Of a stretch of 64,000 nt of DNA, positions 1-12,368 are shown in pieces (positions within the stretch are counted from its first letter, which is position 1; each line of letters opens with the position of its first letter). Below the pieces are notes generated by a model that saw only the letters and a program-made list of their open reading frames with translations, was not told where the DNA came from and made no database searches. The position numbers and the translations under genes were made by a program. The stretch comes from Schistocephalus solidus (lineage: Eukaryota; Platyhelminthes; Cestoda; Diphyllobothriidea; Diphyllobothriidae), in assembly GCA_017591395.1 (NCBI GenBank), contig WEDG01007575.1:1-64000 (forward strand). Reading direction: 5' to 3'.

Positions 1-480
1 TACTTCTTTGGTGCTTTAATAATACTAATACTAGTTGTATTTCTAATGCCGGCTTTACAGGCAATGTCAGATGAAACATTCAGTGGGCAGAGAGGCTGGC
101 AGTAAAAACTCCTGAATATATATCACTATAAATGTTTTTCTATCTTTATGTTTTGCAGGAGATAAAACCCGCCACCCGTAAGGATGATAGCGATTCAGAT
201 AATGGAAGGGCTAACACAATTTCAGTCTGTATGCAGTCTCTCTGTGTTTGCTAGGAAACCGATTCTGTCCCAGGCAAGAAAGCATCCGTGTACGGCTGCC
301 TACCGTCTGCCGAAGAAGTCAACGGGTGCAGGCTGCAGAGACGGTGCCGTATCTGGGCACACCCGGGATCGATCAGATGCCGCGCACTCCGTTCAACAGG
401 AAAACAGATTCTACCGTTTCCATTGCCCATAATTTCTGGAAACTGTTCTGGAATGCCTTTTTAATCCGTAAAATTGCTAA
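1..480 (+). repeat. Left arm of an inverted repeat pair (about 0.45 kb)
   Basis: This stretch matches the reverse complement of about 5850-6275. Shared blocks in order are an AAT-rich start, the 'ggctttacaggcaatgtcag' block near 53, 'cattcagtgggcagag' near 78, 'aaaactcctgaatatata' near 105, 'gtaaggatgatag' near 178, 'gaaagcatccgtgtacgg' near 279 and 'gtgcaggctgcagag' near 325. Similarity fades after about 480. The arm may extend left of the window. Reading frames are open only in short pieces, so I cannot say what it encodes. Confidence 0.75.
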
Positions 481-3400
481 GCGTATTTCGTCGAGTACTG
501 TTATCTTGCAAGATGGTGCCCGTAAGCTCATTTTCCAGTTTTGAACTCTTAGTAAAATATTAGAACATCCAACGTAAGATTCGTCCTCATAGCGATTTGA
601 TTTGGCTGCCATTATTTTTATAAGGCTTTGTTGGTTATTGGTTGTGGTATAAACTGATTTGAGTGCCAGTCGTGGGATTTCGAAGCCAGCCTCAACAGGC
701 TTTTCAGCTTTAAAGGAAGTTCCCTGACTGGTTCTGTTGCTAGAAAACAATTGTTTTGAGTCCATGAATGTTAAAACACTGCGTTAAGTATGTTCCTTTG
801 AGCGTATAGCGAAAAATTTCCGACTGGCTTTTGGAGGATGGCGAGTATTTAGTTCAATATGAGCAAAAATGTTTATACTCGTTCAAAAAGCCCTTTTTGA
901 AAAATACTTTTGAAACGGTATGAATGATATTCAGGAACTACTCAGCCCTCGGAGATATCGAAGGTCTGGGTGACTTCAGATCTTCACGAGGTTGTCACGT
1001 TTTTGTTCCTGAGTGGTTGCTCAGTTTTTATTGGTGCAGAGGCTGCTGCAGTCAAGTTGAATAAGATAATAGAATTCCGTTTTATGACGAATTTCGGGAC
1101 GAAAAATTCGAGATGGCAGGAGCGAAGTAAGTACGTGCAGTTGAAGCAGCATTGTCCGGAACAGTCCTGGTAAAGTGGTAGCGAGATCAAATTGTCCAAG
1201 TTGGAGAACAAATAAATGGTGAGTTCTATAGGGTCTTCAAAGGTTTGGCAAATTTCTATTAGAGTCGAATCCTACTAGAATTTTTAAATAAAAGAAATCA
1301 AAGCGCTATCTGTTAAATAATACAACATCTATTTTTGAATAGGATAGACATTTTTAACTAAGTTCTTAAAAATAGAATTCAGGACGAAGGGTCTCGATAA
1401 CGCCAACATCGGAATCAAAATGTAGGCTGCGGCTGATCCTTCTCCACGCCTGTCGGCGATAGCTTCTTCAATTCTGAGTCCTGCTAACGAGTTTGCCATC
1501 TTTTCAGCACCAAGAATAAAGCTACAAATCTGCGAACCGCCTGGTCTTCTTAGACCTTTTTCCTCTTTGGCTACAAACTCACCAACTCTTCAACATCGCT
1601 TTATGTTGCAGAGTTCAGCAGCGATTCAAGAAACATTCCAAACTTTCGTTACTCTTTACTGAGTGTTAAAATTCAAAAGTAACTCGGACAGTAATAAGGT
1701 CGCAATAAGGCACCGCCCCTAGCAGTGAACTGTCTATTACTTGCTAGTTTAAAAAGCTCTTTTACTGCTCAATATTATTGGTGCCAGCGCTATAATCAAT
1801 TGGACTAATTAGTTGCACGTTGCATAAGTGTGGTTTAAATTGTGTTCGGTTTGTCGTTTTCTTACTTTACTGTTTGAAATCAGCCGCCATTTTAGCCCTG
1901 CTATTAAAGTATGCTCTTGTAACTCATTAACCCACTCTTTTTCTATTAAGTAAACCAAAAATTCCGTCTACTAGCTTACGAAGCCCCCGCAAGTGACTCT
2001 GCAAAAAGACGCAAGATTGCAGTTTCTCTCCCATCCCCTGGAGTAAAAGAGTAATGGAAGGAGACATATCAAGCGCATGCGAGACTTCTGCAGCCCTCCG
2101 CAGATATTGTCAACTCTAGTATCCCTTTGGTTTAATCTGGAACCTCCTTGATCCTCTGATTGCTCAAGCCTACACCTCGTCCTGGCAAGTTAATCGACTC
2201 GCGCGACGAATAAGTTGATTTTTGCTTAGTGATCCATAACCAATGCTTCTAAAAACAGTTATCCAACAGGCTTTTCGAGTCATTGATAATTAGCCTTCCG
2301 AAACGAAGAACGGATAAAACGCAAGCATAATTTTTATGCTGCATAATATTCCCAGTTAATCTGTTTTGATTGGCATGTTTTTTTGGAGCTGTGGCTTGAA
2401 TACAGAGTTGCGTATGTAAACGACTGCACTCTGTTAGTCGTAATTCCATTAGTCAGTTTTTCTTGATAGAAGTTGACTTCATTTTCTAGGGAGATTAGTA
2501 GAGAATTTTCTCGGTATTGGGTTTCTGGTTTCCCTGAATCAGAAAAACTAAAAATTTAAATTGTCGACAAGCCACAGAGGATTATTGCTGTTGCCGTTGA
2601 ACAATTTGTCCAATTCATCTACGGCTTAAATTTGAATCCCTAGCTAACTCTGCACGGAAACGACCTTGATTAATCTTTTTGATCCAACAGTACTTTTTTC
2701 GTTCTCGACGGTAACTCCTATTACCATACCCATAACTGTTTACCCTTTAATTCTGGTAAAACCAACGCAGATTTCTAGCCTCCAAAGACAAGTCCGCTAA
2801 AGTCTTCAACCACTCGAAAACCGCAAAAATTTAGTCTTCGAGGACCAAACTACTCCAGCTACGATCATTCTCCTGAAAAACATCCCCATCCCTTTCTCCA
2901 TCGAATTTCCAGCTACCACCCAGGTTCCATACCGAGGCCGATAAACGAAACATACAAGCATTCTCGCCCAAAAATAGTGCTTCTGTGCCACTTTCAACAG
3001 TGCATCCTACCTGTGTCAATTTTCTACGGTCGTTTTCTGTTTTCTCAATACGGAGTGTCCTGCTGGACTACTTGTTGCCTGACCTTCTGTGTCATTTTTT
3101 AAAATTAATACTTTGTAGTATACTGTTCAGGGTTTCGGTCATTCCAATAGCTAGCGGTTGTGCTTGTTCCCGTCTGTCATTTCTGTTCCATATTTTATTC
3201 TTCCCAACATATGGGCGCGCATGATCACCTTTTTCTTAGAATAGGTCGGGGACCTGGTCTCTATGTTCGTGGCCGTGAACCACTGGATGAATAGGCGCCT
3301 CCTAAAACAACCACCTTGACTACTTTAATTTTCTCTAAATGGGATCCTTGTCAATAAAATTTTACTGCTTCAGACTCTAGTCTTTGTTCACTGTCCTGAT

Positions 3401-4699
3401 ATGGTTTGGTAAATGAAACATGTGCAACCTTGCCGTAGCTGACCCCGAACTCTCTTATATGTTATACTTGTACTCGAAATGATCGCCGTAGTCGTGGTGT
3501 AGAAGCTGTATCTAATTGCTGTTTGACTTAGATCATCCGCAATTTCTACGGCTGAGAGGTGCTGGCTTCAAACTTTTAAAAATAGGAACTCTTTATCATT
3601 GGCTGTGTCTATTGCCCGCCCAATACCAGTGAGGATTTGATCTTCGTCTTCGCATATGCAGTTGACTTAAATTTTGGCATTGCTTAATTGCGGTGGTGTT
3701 TTTCAAACTTCCTGAATTGCTGTTTCTGGTCGCCCAGGCCCATAAAGTTCGAGGGAATTTTCGAGGCCGTGATATTGGCATGTGGACTAGGTTGTTTTTC
3801 ATACCTGAGGTTCGGCATACTTGATCTTATCTTTGCGGAGGTTGCCTGCCTTTTGATAGTGCCATTATTAGGCCCTTTGGGAGCTCAGACCATGATATCG
3901 TTGTTTTAAATACAACTCGAAAACCGATGAAACTTTCAATAAAATATAGCTTTTTTTGATTTTCGATTAGCGCTTTCGACAGAATTATTGATACATCTTA
4001 ACTCCTACGACTGGTCTAATTTCTTTATGTGTCAGGATGTGAACACTGTACCGGTGGTTTTAAAGTTTTGATCCAATTTTTCTCGTTTGTTCCCCGTAAG
4101 AAATTAATTAATGTCATGGATGAGGTTTATTTCCTTTATCTTTTCGCTGTAGGTTGCAAATCTCTGTCGATTCCATTTGCAACGACATTTCTGTTCTGCC
4201 CTTGATTCACCGTATTTTGAGTATGTTAAGAGGCTAACTGAAGAAAATGGCTAGCTGAAGAGGTCAAATATGTCGAAAACCGTTCGTTAAATGTGAACGT
4301 TTTTCTTACGCCAAAGAACCTATAGTAAAGTATGGCATCCCGTACTACTGGATTCCATTGATCCTGTAGTTGATGACAAATTGATGGTTGTTGTTTTAAC
4401 GTTTTCTGTCCAGAAAATTTATTGAAAATTGACTTCCCTCTGCCTATTAGGTTTTGATTGGTGCTGTCCTCGAGACTGTAACTTTTGCCTCTGGATGTAA
4501 ACGTAGCCATTCTGACGTTTTTTCATCTTATAGTCCTGGACGATGGCGTACCGATCAGTATTATAGGCGGATGCTAATTATATTTTCCGTCACTTCGTAA
4601 GATATTTAATCTAGCTCTTGAAAGTGAACCTTTCCAGTGTATGGAAGGAATGATTTACCTATCCTCAAAATGGCCAATCTTGCCATTTGATGATTTTCG
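481..4699. other. AT-rich stretch without a recognisable gene
   Basis: This is about 4.2 kb of AT-rich DNA with only short scattered open frames. I recognise no domain, RNA gene or repeat that matches another part of the window. It lies between two inverted repeat arms and just upstream of a reverse transcriptase remnant, so part of it may be the decayed 5' portion of that element. Confidence 0.5.
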
Positions 4700-5690
4700 G
4701 TCAATCATACACTGTCCTTTAGTCAATCAACACACCGTCCGCAGCTTCGAAAATCCTGGAGATCTTGATCAAAGATAAGATGTATCATTTAACTAAGAAT
4801 AACCTATTGAGTGAAGCCCAAAGCGGGTTCTCAACTAGGGTCTTGTGACAATATGTCAGCTCTTTCTTTGACCATGTTCTACAATCTAGGGATAATGTTC
4901 TGCACTTTACATAGTCTATTTCGATTTCACCAAGTTTCGATTCGACTACATGCCCTTCTTCCTGAAACTCTCTTGTGGCATGGTAAACTTGAGCTTGATA
5001 TCTTCTTACCTGAGCTCGTACAAATACGTTAAGATCAATGCTATCTCCGTGCTCGGCACGTGCGGAGTGGAGTTCAGGTAGTGCTAGGCCCTGTCTTTTG
5101 TCAATGATGGGCCAGGTTTCTTCCGAAACAGGCCCCTTTGGCGTATGCCGACGATTTAAAAGCTGTCATTGGATAAACCCGCTATAACCGCACGCTGATC
5201 CACAAAACGATTCCTATGCCTGCCAATACGGCGCCCTTCCCCGGGCACAAATCAGTTGCGCCGTCATCGCGACAACCACATCAGCCCCATCTTTAAAGCA
5301 GATGCACACGATATAAATGAACCTGGCGTTGTTAATGACCTGCATATCATATTCCAACGGTCTCCTCACAATCTCCATACCGTTTCCGATCGTCTCCGTG
5401 CCAACAAGAACCGCCAATACCATCCGAAATTTAAACTATTGATATTAGACTTCGCCTTTATACAATGTACGTTAGACTCGGGCTCAATGTCACTTTATTT
5501 AGCCTCTGCGCGCTAGCGAAGAACAGAACCCATCCAACACCTCACCTGTTAAATCGCATCGTCGATAACCGCAACCGTCGCATCAACGTGGCCTGTCACC
5601 GATCCCCTACGGCTCCTATTACAGAAGGGACTATTTTTACTTTTAAGCTTTTGAATAATCGTACATTTAATCCCCCTTTATCACTGTGAG
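4700..5690 (+). pseudogene. Decayed non-LTR reverse transcriptase fragment
   Basis: Translating across several frames gives reverse transcriptase landmarks in the expected order. Around 4743-4800 there is an 'SKILEILIKDKM' and 'NNLLSEAQSGFST' block, corresponding to RT motifs 1-2 ('..LLS.AQ.GF..'). Near 5075 there is a damaged 'GVQ-VVLGPV' block (the G-x-x-Q-G-S-x-L-G-P motif), and near 5140-5165 an 'AYADDLKAV' block with the catalytic YADD box. Stops and frameshifts separate them, so this is not functional. Sequence beyond 5170 up to the right inverted arm may be its 3' part but has no clear motif. Family is uncertain; the FADD/YADD context fits the CR1/Jockey group. Confidence 0.6.
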
Positions 5691-5849
5691 GCAGCTTGAC
5701 CATCCTCGGCGCAGCATTCATCGCAATGTCTTTTTATTTCTTCCATTAGCCGCACAGCAGCATCGACGGTTCTTTTCGAGGCTACGGCCATGTGGAATAA
5801 ACTTCCCCCATAAAATAAAACCAACGGAGTTATTCTTTGTTTAAGATTA

Positions 5850-6275
5850 CCATTACTAGTTTTGCATTCAGAATAACAGTTTCCAAGAATTCTGGGCGCC
5901 GACACGGTAGAATCTGTTTTCCTGTTCGACGGGAGTGCGCGAACCTCGATCCCAGGTAAGCCTTTGAGTTCTCTGCAGCCTGCACCCAAGCGATTTCGGC
6001 AGAGCGACCGTACACGGATGCTTTCTTACCTGGGGACAGAATCCCGGTTCCTAGCAGACAGAGACTGTATTGACTGCAATTGTGTTAGCCCTTCCCCAAC
6101 GACTATCATCCTTACAGGCGGCAGTTTTTTCTCCCTGAATAACACATGAAAATAGGAAAAACACGCGTACGATATATATTCAGGAGTTTTTTCACTGCCA
6201 GCCTCTACCCACTGAATATTTCACCTGACAATGCCTGTAAACCGGTATTAAACTATTATTATTATTATTAAATGG
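5850..6275 (-). repeat. Right arm of the inverted repeat pair
   Basis: The reverse complement of this stretch aligns with 1-480 through a series of near-identical blocks separated by small indels. It ends in an (ATT)n run at about 6249-6270, which mirrors the AAT-rich start of the left arm. A terminal trinucleotide run is compatible with the 3' end of a non-LTR element, so the two arms may be oppositely oriented tails of the same family rather than the ends of a single DNA transposon. Confidence 0.75.
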
Positions 6276-6524
6276 AGGAATTGGAGAACTTGAAAGAACA
6301 GGGACTTGTAATAAGAAACGGAGTGATTGTTCGAATACAAAACCCTTTCTGGTGGAGGACGCCCATCACGGACAAAGTCTCAATGGTCAACCAATCCAAT
6401 GCAACATCTACACAAAATGCAGTTCTACTGCAGGAAATATGCAGTTCTTTGAATATTCATCCTATATCCAGCTGCCCTCAATTAAAGAAGGCAGCGACAT
6501 AGCCGGCTTGAAACAAATAAACTA

Positions 6525-7150
6525 AAATGCTTTATATACCAATGTCCAAAGCCTACTCCCAATGTTCAGACGAGCTTAAGATATACGTGTGCCAAACTTC
6601 TGATATCATCTCCATAACTGAAACGTGGCTGACGTGCGGACGACCGTGAAGTCGTTTCCGGTTTTCAGTTAACGGTAGAAAGATAGAGAAATAGGACGTC
6701 AAGGTGACTTAGGTCAGATATGGCCTGCTCGCGTCAGAAAAAAAGGAAAAAGCTCATGGGCGAAACTGAAGCCATCTGGTTACCCGAACGCGCCGGGGTC
6801 TCAAGCACTACTTAACGGTCGACTACCAAGAAACGATCCGGCAGTCAGGACAGTGATTGATAGATGATTTTAGAATCGTTTGTTGTCGATCCGAAGTAAT
6901 GATTATGGGTGACTTTAACGCCTGTCGATTGGAATCTGAAATGGCACCAGGCTTCTCGGAATTAAACTCCCTCTATCGCCGCCTTCCTGGCAGCTGGCAT
7001 AACAAACGTTTTCAATCAACACGTCCTGTTCTGACTAGAATACGAGGGCAAAATAATTGTTTGACCTTTATTACGCGCTCGATGTAGATACGTGAACTCA
7101 TCCTCGCTGGGCAAAAGTGATCACGTGAACCTACGATGGGAATATTCACT
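6525..7150 (+). pseudogene. Endonuclease domain remnant of family 1 copy 1
   Basis: This is the AP-endonuclease-like domain that nicks target DNA in non-LTR retrotransposition. Recognisable pieces are 'LYTNVQSLLP' near 6532, 'ISITETWLT' near 6612 (the catalytic E motif), 'VMIMGDFNAC' near 6895 (the GDFN motif) and 'SDHVNL' near 7109 (the terminal S-D-H motif). They lie in different frames with stops between, so the domain is non-functional. The same landmarks occur in copy 3 at 19.1-19.7 kb, which confirms the family relation. Confidence 0.75.
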
Positions 7151-7739
7151 CTTCTCGTCCCTTATCACAGTCAAACGCCTATGTGGAGACTTTACCCAAA
7201 TGGTGATGTGCGTTATTGAAGAATGAAACATTCAACAAGGTGTATTCTCGAGGATTGGCTGCAATTTATAAGGCCGCCAAGGACTTATCACCAACCACCA
7301 GTCCTAATTCGGAAAAAAAGATCACCAACAGGCCCTGTTAACGAACACACTGAAGAGTGAAGTGTAAACCGCAAGCGAAGTTATGGTAAACTTATCTCAG
7401 GGAAAATGAATCGCTGACGAAGTACAAGACGTAGAGGAACAGGTTAAAAGGCCTGGTTTATAAAGCCCGCCAAAGTTTTGAGTGTAACTCCTTGATAAAC
7501 CGTGCAGCAGAAAACCCGAAGCTCTTCTACAACTACATTAGGCAGTGCACTCGAAATAGCAGACCCCATCCCTTTGTTAAAAACGGATGAAGGCGTCGAA
7601 CTTTGCGGAGACGAAGAAAAGGTCGCTGAGCATCTATCTGAGGCTCTTCAGCGGTTTTTACAGTAGCCAACCGCTGACCGTTGATATAGTGTAGTGGGAA
7701 AGAGGTCCCGGACAACCTGACTCAGTGGTCATCACAACA

Positions 7740-9212
7740 TGTCATTGTTCTGCAGGAACTACTGAAGCTGGACGAAACCAAATCGCCAGGTCCTGATGGC
7801 AATACCGGCAAAATTTGTCGAAGGAGTACCGTCGAGCCGCAGAACCCTCGATGTCGTCACCCCTTTCAAGCCTCCGCTCGGTGCAGGCAAATTCGCCAAA
7901 TTCGACCGGTACCAGACCGCGTGGATTTCAATACAAAGTGGCAGCCGGGCTTCCTGCAAATAACTACAGGCCGGTAAGTCTCACCCATATGCTGCGATTA
8001 TGGAGCGAATCATCAAACGTGAGCTGATGCGCAGTTTCTGGAGCGGCATCATTTTCTCTGAAGCGCAGCACGGATTCCGCAGAGGAAGGTCCTGTTTAAC
8101 GAATTTGCTCTCACCGTCTGGAAACGATGGACCTGATGCGGTGATCGAAACGCAGGTGCAACGCAGCGTCACAGATCCTCAAGCCAGCCGCTACTCCGAT
8201 AGCGTGCCCCACCGATCGTCTTCCTATACAAACTCCCAACCGCCAGTGGGGTACGCCGAAGCTTTTAGCGATCGAAAACTTCTTTATTGAGTGAGCTCAG
8301 ATTTTCCGTCTTGGTGATCAACAATCGGCGGAGGTGGCGGTTGAGAGTGGGGTTCCTCAGGGCTCCGTCCTGGGCTCTATCCTCTTCCTTATATACATTG
8401 ATGATTGCGCAAGTGGCTTGGACTGTGACACCGCCATGTTTGCTGACGATATAAAGCTTTGGAAGGTCATCCACAACGCAGCTGATGAAGAACATCTACA
8501 GGCGAACTTGCATCGTTTCGAGGAATGGTCGCACAACTGGCTCCTCCCATTCAATGCTACCAAATGCAATATTCTGCGATTCGGCAGAACCAGCTCCGGG
8601 CACCAGAGAATTTACTATCTGGACGACACACCGCTACCAGAGGTAGAGGCTCAGAAAGATCTAGGAGTATGGATCACGCCCACACTGAAGCCATCGTTCC
8701 ATTGCTCAAAAGTAGCAAAATCTGCCATGTCAAGCTTGTATCTAATTAAGCGAGCGCTTGCAAAGTTCGACAAAGAGTGCTTTAATAAGGTCTTCGGGAT
8801 GTTCATGCGACCACAATTGGAATTTGCGATACAAGCCTGGAGACCGTGGTCTGTCAAAGACCACAACACCCTTGAGAAGGTCCAAAGACGTGCAACCAAG
8901 CTCGTTCAAGGTCAAAGCTGTCTGCCTTACGAGACACGATTGTCTAATCTTGATCTGTTTCCCCTGGACTACAGACAGCTACGCGGCGACTTAATACAAG
9001 CCTTTCGAATGCTGCGGCTTCAGGATTGTTGCCTTGCATCTGCCAACTTCTTTGAGCTGGTCACTACCACTACTTTGCGAGGACATCCCATTAAACTACG
9101 AGTGACAGGTGCAAGAATCGACACAAGAAGGTTCTTCTTATCCAACAGAGTGATTAAGGCCTGGAATGCTCTGCCGGCCGACATAATCATGTCCCCATCC
9201 GTTGACACTTAA
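7740..9212 (+). pseudogene. Reverse transcriptase domain of family 1 copy 1
   Basis: The reverse transcriptase begins with 'LLKLDETKSPGPDGN' near 7758, continues with a 'NNYRPVSLTHM' block near 7960 and 'FSEAQHGFRRGRSC' near 8052, then loses frame. From 8334 it is open for 292 codons with 'ESGVPQGSVLGS' (motif B), 'MFADDIKLW' (motif C with both catalytic aspartates), 'FNATKCNILRFGR', 'KDLGVWITP', and a C-terminal thumb and tail ending in 'LSNRVIKAWNALP'. Motif A upstream is not intact. The long open stretch with conserved residues suggests fairly recent inactivation compared with the endonuclease half. Confidence 0.85.
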
Positions 9213-9599
9213 GCGGAAGTTTGACCAGTACAGCCATAAGTACCACCACGACATCCGAACCTAACACATTTCCTGAAACATATTCATATCGACCATTTTC
9301 GCGTCATATAACATACTACTCCCTATTTTTGAGTAACATTATTTTATAATTGTTTGTCCGATGCCCTGCAGTGTCCGGGAGATAACCCTTTGTCCAACGT
9401 CCATTATATGTCAGCCTTTTTAATTTACAGTGTCACTGACATCAATAGGGAGCTCAAAGGCTTCGCCTATATTTCCCTTAATAAAACTGAACTGAACATA
9501 TTTCAAATATATCATCTTTTAATCCGCCAAACGTCACTTGTGACAATTTTCCTTTCGTATTACCGATTTGAAAAATATTTATATTTTAAAATCAATATG

Positions 9600-10830
9600 A
9601 AACCCCAGTCAGTGCTTAGACGCAAACATCCTCATCGCGTAAAACTTTCACTAGAGCAACCCACCCTAAACATGAAGAAATTAGACCTTGACGCCCTGGA
9701 AAACTTTAATACCTTTATGTCTAAATATGGTTCTCTCTTCACGATACTTGGTACCATTTTTGAGGGAAAGTTGTCTTCACTCACTTCTTCAAAAGTGCGA
9801 GAAAATAGAGCCTTTTATAAACATGGTCAGTACTGAGTCAATTGACCGACATAAGAGAAGTTTCAATTTTCTTTTAAAAAACGTTCCCAAGAGTAAAATC
9901 CCCCTGGACGTTGCATTTCATTTCCTTTACTCATGCGGCTTTAACTTTAAAGTCGCTAAAGCTAAAAGGTTGTCTTCCCGTAGCAAAAATTCGTCAATTC
10001 GGGTCAAACCTTTTTTCAGCTATTGAAGTTGACCTTATTTTCTCTTAGCATGAGCACTCAGCTTAATAATTGAAAAAAAAAATAAGTTGTTGATATGTAG
10101 GGATAAAACCCTAATGAAACGTCGGGTTTCAGCCTCATAAGCAAACAAGAAGCGTTGGTCTACACCTTCAATACCAAAAGTTAACTCAGAAGTTTGTCCT
10201 CTAGCTAATGCAAGCCCACGGCCCTCCGGATCGACAGGAATTTCAATTCCAGCTGAATCCACACCCGTTAACTTTGTTCCTGGTTTGAGTGAAATTGTGT
10301 CAACGCCACTTCTTTCTCATCCCAAGCAAACCATGCCTGCTATAGCTGCCAAATCTACTAAACCTAAGAAATTTCCTAGTAACTCTGAATCGTTGGCTAA
10401 TCCAGGCATTAAAATCAGTAATTTCATTACTGATGGGAAACCTGCTAACCCCTCAGCATCTACAACAGCTGAAAACGCTAACGTAAGCATCTTTCCCAAC
10501 CCAAAATGTGTCCGAAATCCCCAAAAAATTAACGCTTCTAATTATGTTACCAGTTTTTCGAAATCATTTTATCCTTTTTCAAATGTACGTTTTCCACCAA
10601 TTTATGCTTACTTCCCTCAAAATCTCATTTCCATGCCACCCCCAATCTTTCAAACGCTACACTATAGCCTTCCTTTCCAAGGTTTTCTTCCAAGTATGCC
10701 GTTGTACAATAATCTCAGTTCTCTTAACAGTAAAATTTCGACAAATTGTAGACCAGAGCAATTTTTTCCCACCTTTTGTTTCTTCTTTCCAGTTATCTTC
10801 TCCGCTACCAAATTATCCTTTTTTTAAAAA
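9600..10830 (+). pseudogene. ORF1-like protein remnant of family 2 copy A
   Basis: Two overlapping frames (about 9600-9836 and 9800-10026) together give a protein with 'KRSFNFLLKNVPKSKIPLD', 'FLYSCGFNF' and 'AKAKRLSSRSKNSSIRVKP'. This resembles the RRM-like core of many LINE ORF1 proteins, which bind element RNA ('..VI.GLPES......RLG......RPIKV'). A damaged stretch follows, and from 10285 an open frame of 180 codons rich in Pro, Ser, Lys and Asn contains the 'GKPANPSAST' block shared with copy B. The RRM assignment is from pattern only. Confidence 0.55.
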
Positions 10831-10849
10831 TACTGATGAGCATAACCTG

Positions 10850-11812
10850 CAGCTCAGGAAAACACTCAGCTTAGTTTCACTCAATGCGAGATCAGTCGTA
10901 AATAAGATGGCTGAGCTTATAACAATAGCCTTTGAGCTTGATCCAGATGTGCTGTGCATCACTGAATCCTGGGCTCACTCTCTTATTTCTGACTCGACGC
11001 TTGCTACAGATAATTTCAATTGTACCGACAAGACCGCGCTGAAAAACGTGGCGGTGGTTGCCTCCTTTGTATCAAGTCATCGTTTGTACATTTCCCATTT
11101 TCAGCTGAGCATTTCGTCCTTTTCTGGAAATGTATGCTTTGCTTCAGTCATCCTCACCCACAATAAAAAAGCGGTAATTGGCTGTCTATAATCCCCGTGT
11201 TTTTCTGGCAATGAAAGCGAGCTCTGTGAACTATTTGAAAAAGTTTCAGACACTCAATTTGATGTCAAAATAATCGTAAGCGATGTTAGTCGGCCAGACA
11301 TTGACCGGCAGGCGAATTCCTCTCCGCCTAAACATCAGAAATTGGTCGATACTATTACATTTTTAAGCATGTCCCTACTGGTCAGAGCAGTTACTAGAAA
11401 TGAAAACATTTAAGATTTAATTTTTAAAAATGATGTCCACCCTCTCTTTATGAATTTTCATCATGATCTTTTCACAAGTGATCACGCAATAATTCACTGT
11501 TGTTTTCCAGTCCCCCTTCTTACGAAGCCTGAGGGTAAATGCAATAACCTCGACTATGCTAATACAAACCACGAAATAATAAATAATTTCGTCAGCACTC
11601 TAGATTGGCATAGCATATTCTCAATCAAAAATCGAAACTTTTTCCGTGAGCTATTGCAGAGCCTCACAGAAAAAATTCAGGCTTTTATCCCATTTAAGAT
11701 TTTTAATTGTAATACAACTTCTTCTACTGTTCCGCATTTTCTCAAAACAGACTTAATAAATTATGAAAGCAACTTAAAGTTTCATCTAAAAGCTCTTTGT
11801 CAGAACCACAGT
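10850..11812 (+). pseudogene. Endonuclease remnant of family 2 copy A
   Basis: 'LSLVSLNARSVVNKMAEL' near 10867 and 'PDVLCITESWAHSLISD' near 10942 are the N and E motifs of the AP-endonuclease domain. Weaker pieces include a damaged GDFN region near 11275. 'LFTSDHAIIHCCFP' near 11470 holds the S-D-H motif. Stops and frame changes interrupt the domain. The stretch after the S-D-H motif leads into the linker to RT, where the foreign insertion begins. Confidence 0.75.
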
Positions 11813-12175
11813 AAGTTTTGTTTCAGCCAACGAGTGGTGCGACCTTGGAACTCGTTACCAAACGAGACGGTTACCTCTGACAGCATTACTGATTTTAAAA
11901 GAAGGCTTGATGGCATTATATTTGACAAAAGACGACTGTCACAATATGATTACTTAAAACCAGCCTTTTAAAATCTTTCGGGCTCTACTTTTCTTCCACA
12001 ATGTTTCGCCTATGGCTGTGAAAGCGCATTTGAAGTTACGTTATGCTTTGACTCAAACATTTTTAAATGTACACCATTTTTATATTGACTGAACACATGC
12101 AATGATAACTTTAGATTAATAGGGTCATCAAGGGCAATGCCTGTAACCCTTCAAAATATACAATATACATTTAAG
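11813..12175 (+). mobile_element. 3' end of a third non-LTR element inserted in family 2 copy A
   Basis: The reading frame changes from the family 2 linker to 'FCFSQRVVRPWNSLPNETV' and 'DFKRRLDGII', which is the typical C-terminal tail of a CR1/Jockey-type reverse transcriptase. Here it lies in the middle of another element, upstream of that element's own RT. About 170 bp of untranslated sequence follows, including 'gggtcatcaagggcaatgcctgtaaccc', and then an AT-rich end. Family 2 sequence resumes at about 12175 with 'aaggattgcacaaatatttgaataag', matching 22683 in copy B where nothing is inserted. Confidence 0.7.
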
Positions 12176-12368
12176 GATTGCACAAATATTTGAATAAGCA
12201 TCGAAACTTAGGCTCGCGAGAGAGAAGCGTAGGGAGTCTTGGGCACTAAGTGATGCCAATTCATACGAATCTGTTTTTCTCAAATCTTCCATGTTCGGTC
12301 ATCGGCTAAGCGATTGAATGTAACTCCACCCCTTACTCAACTGTAACAAAAAATTTGTTACAGACGAT

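Larger units (their letters stand above)
6276..9500 (+). mobile_element. Non-LTR retrotransposon, family 1, copy 1 (broken)
   Basis: The element contains remnants in the order ORF1-like start, apurinic-type endonuclease, reverse transcriptase and 3' tail. Its 3' end carries the family 1 signature: 'gagctcaaaggcttcgcc', then 'ttcccttaataaaactgaactgaac', a pentanucleotide tail also seen at 15352 and 26680. The 5' boundary is uncertain; the sequence directly follows the (ATT)n of the preceding repeat. The RT type (SGVPQGSVLG, FADDIK, KDLGVWI) places it in the CR1/Jockey superfamily. Many stops and frameshifts in the first half show it is dead, but the RT second half is still open for 292 codons. 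Confidence 0.85.

Noticed and set aside
373..765. 130-codon - strand open frame at the left edge
   Set aside because: It overlaps the end of an inverted repeat arm, has no recognisable domain or splice context, and the paired arm has no equivalent frame.
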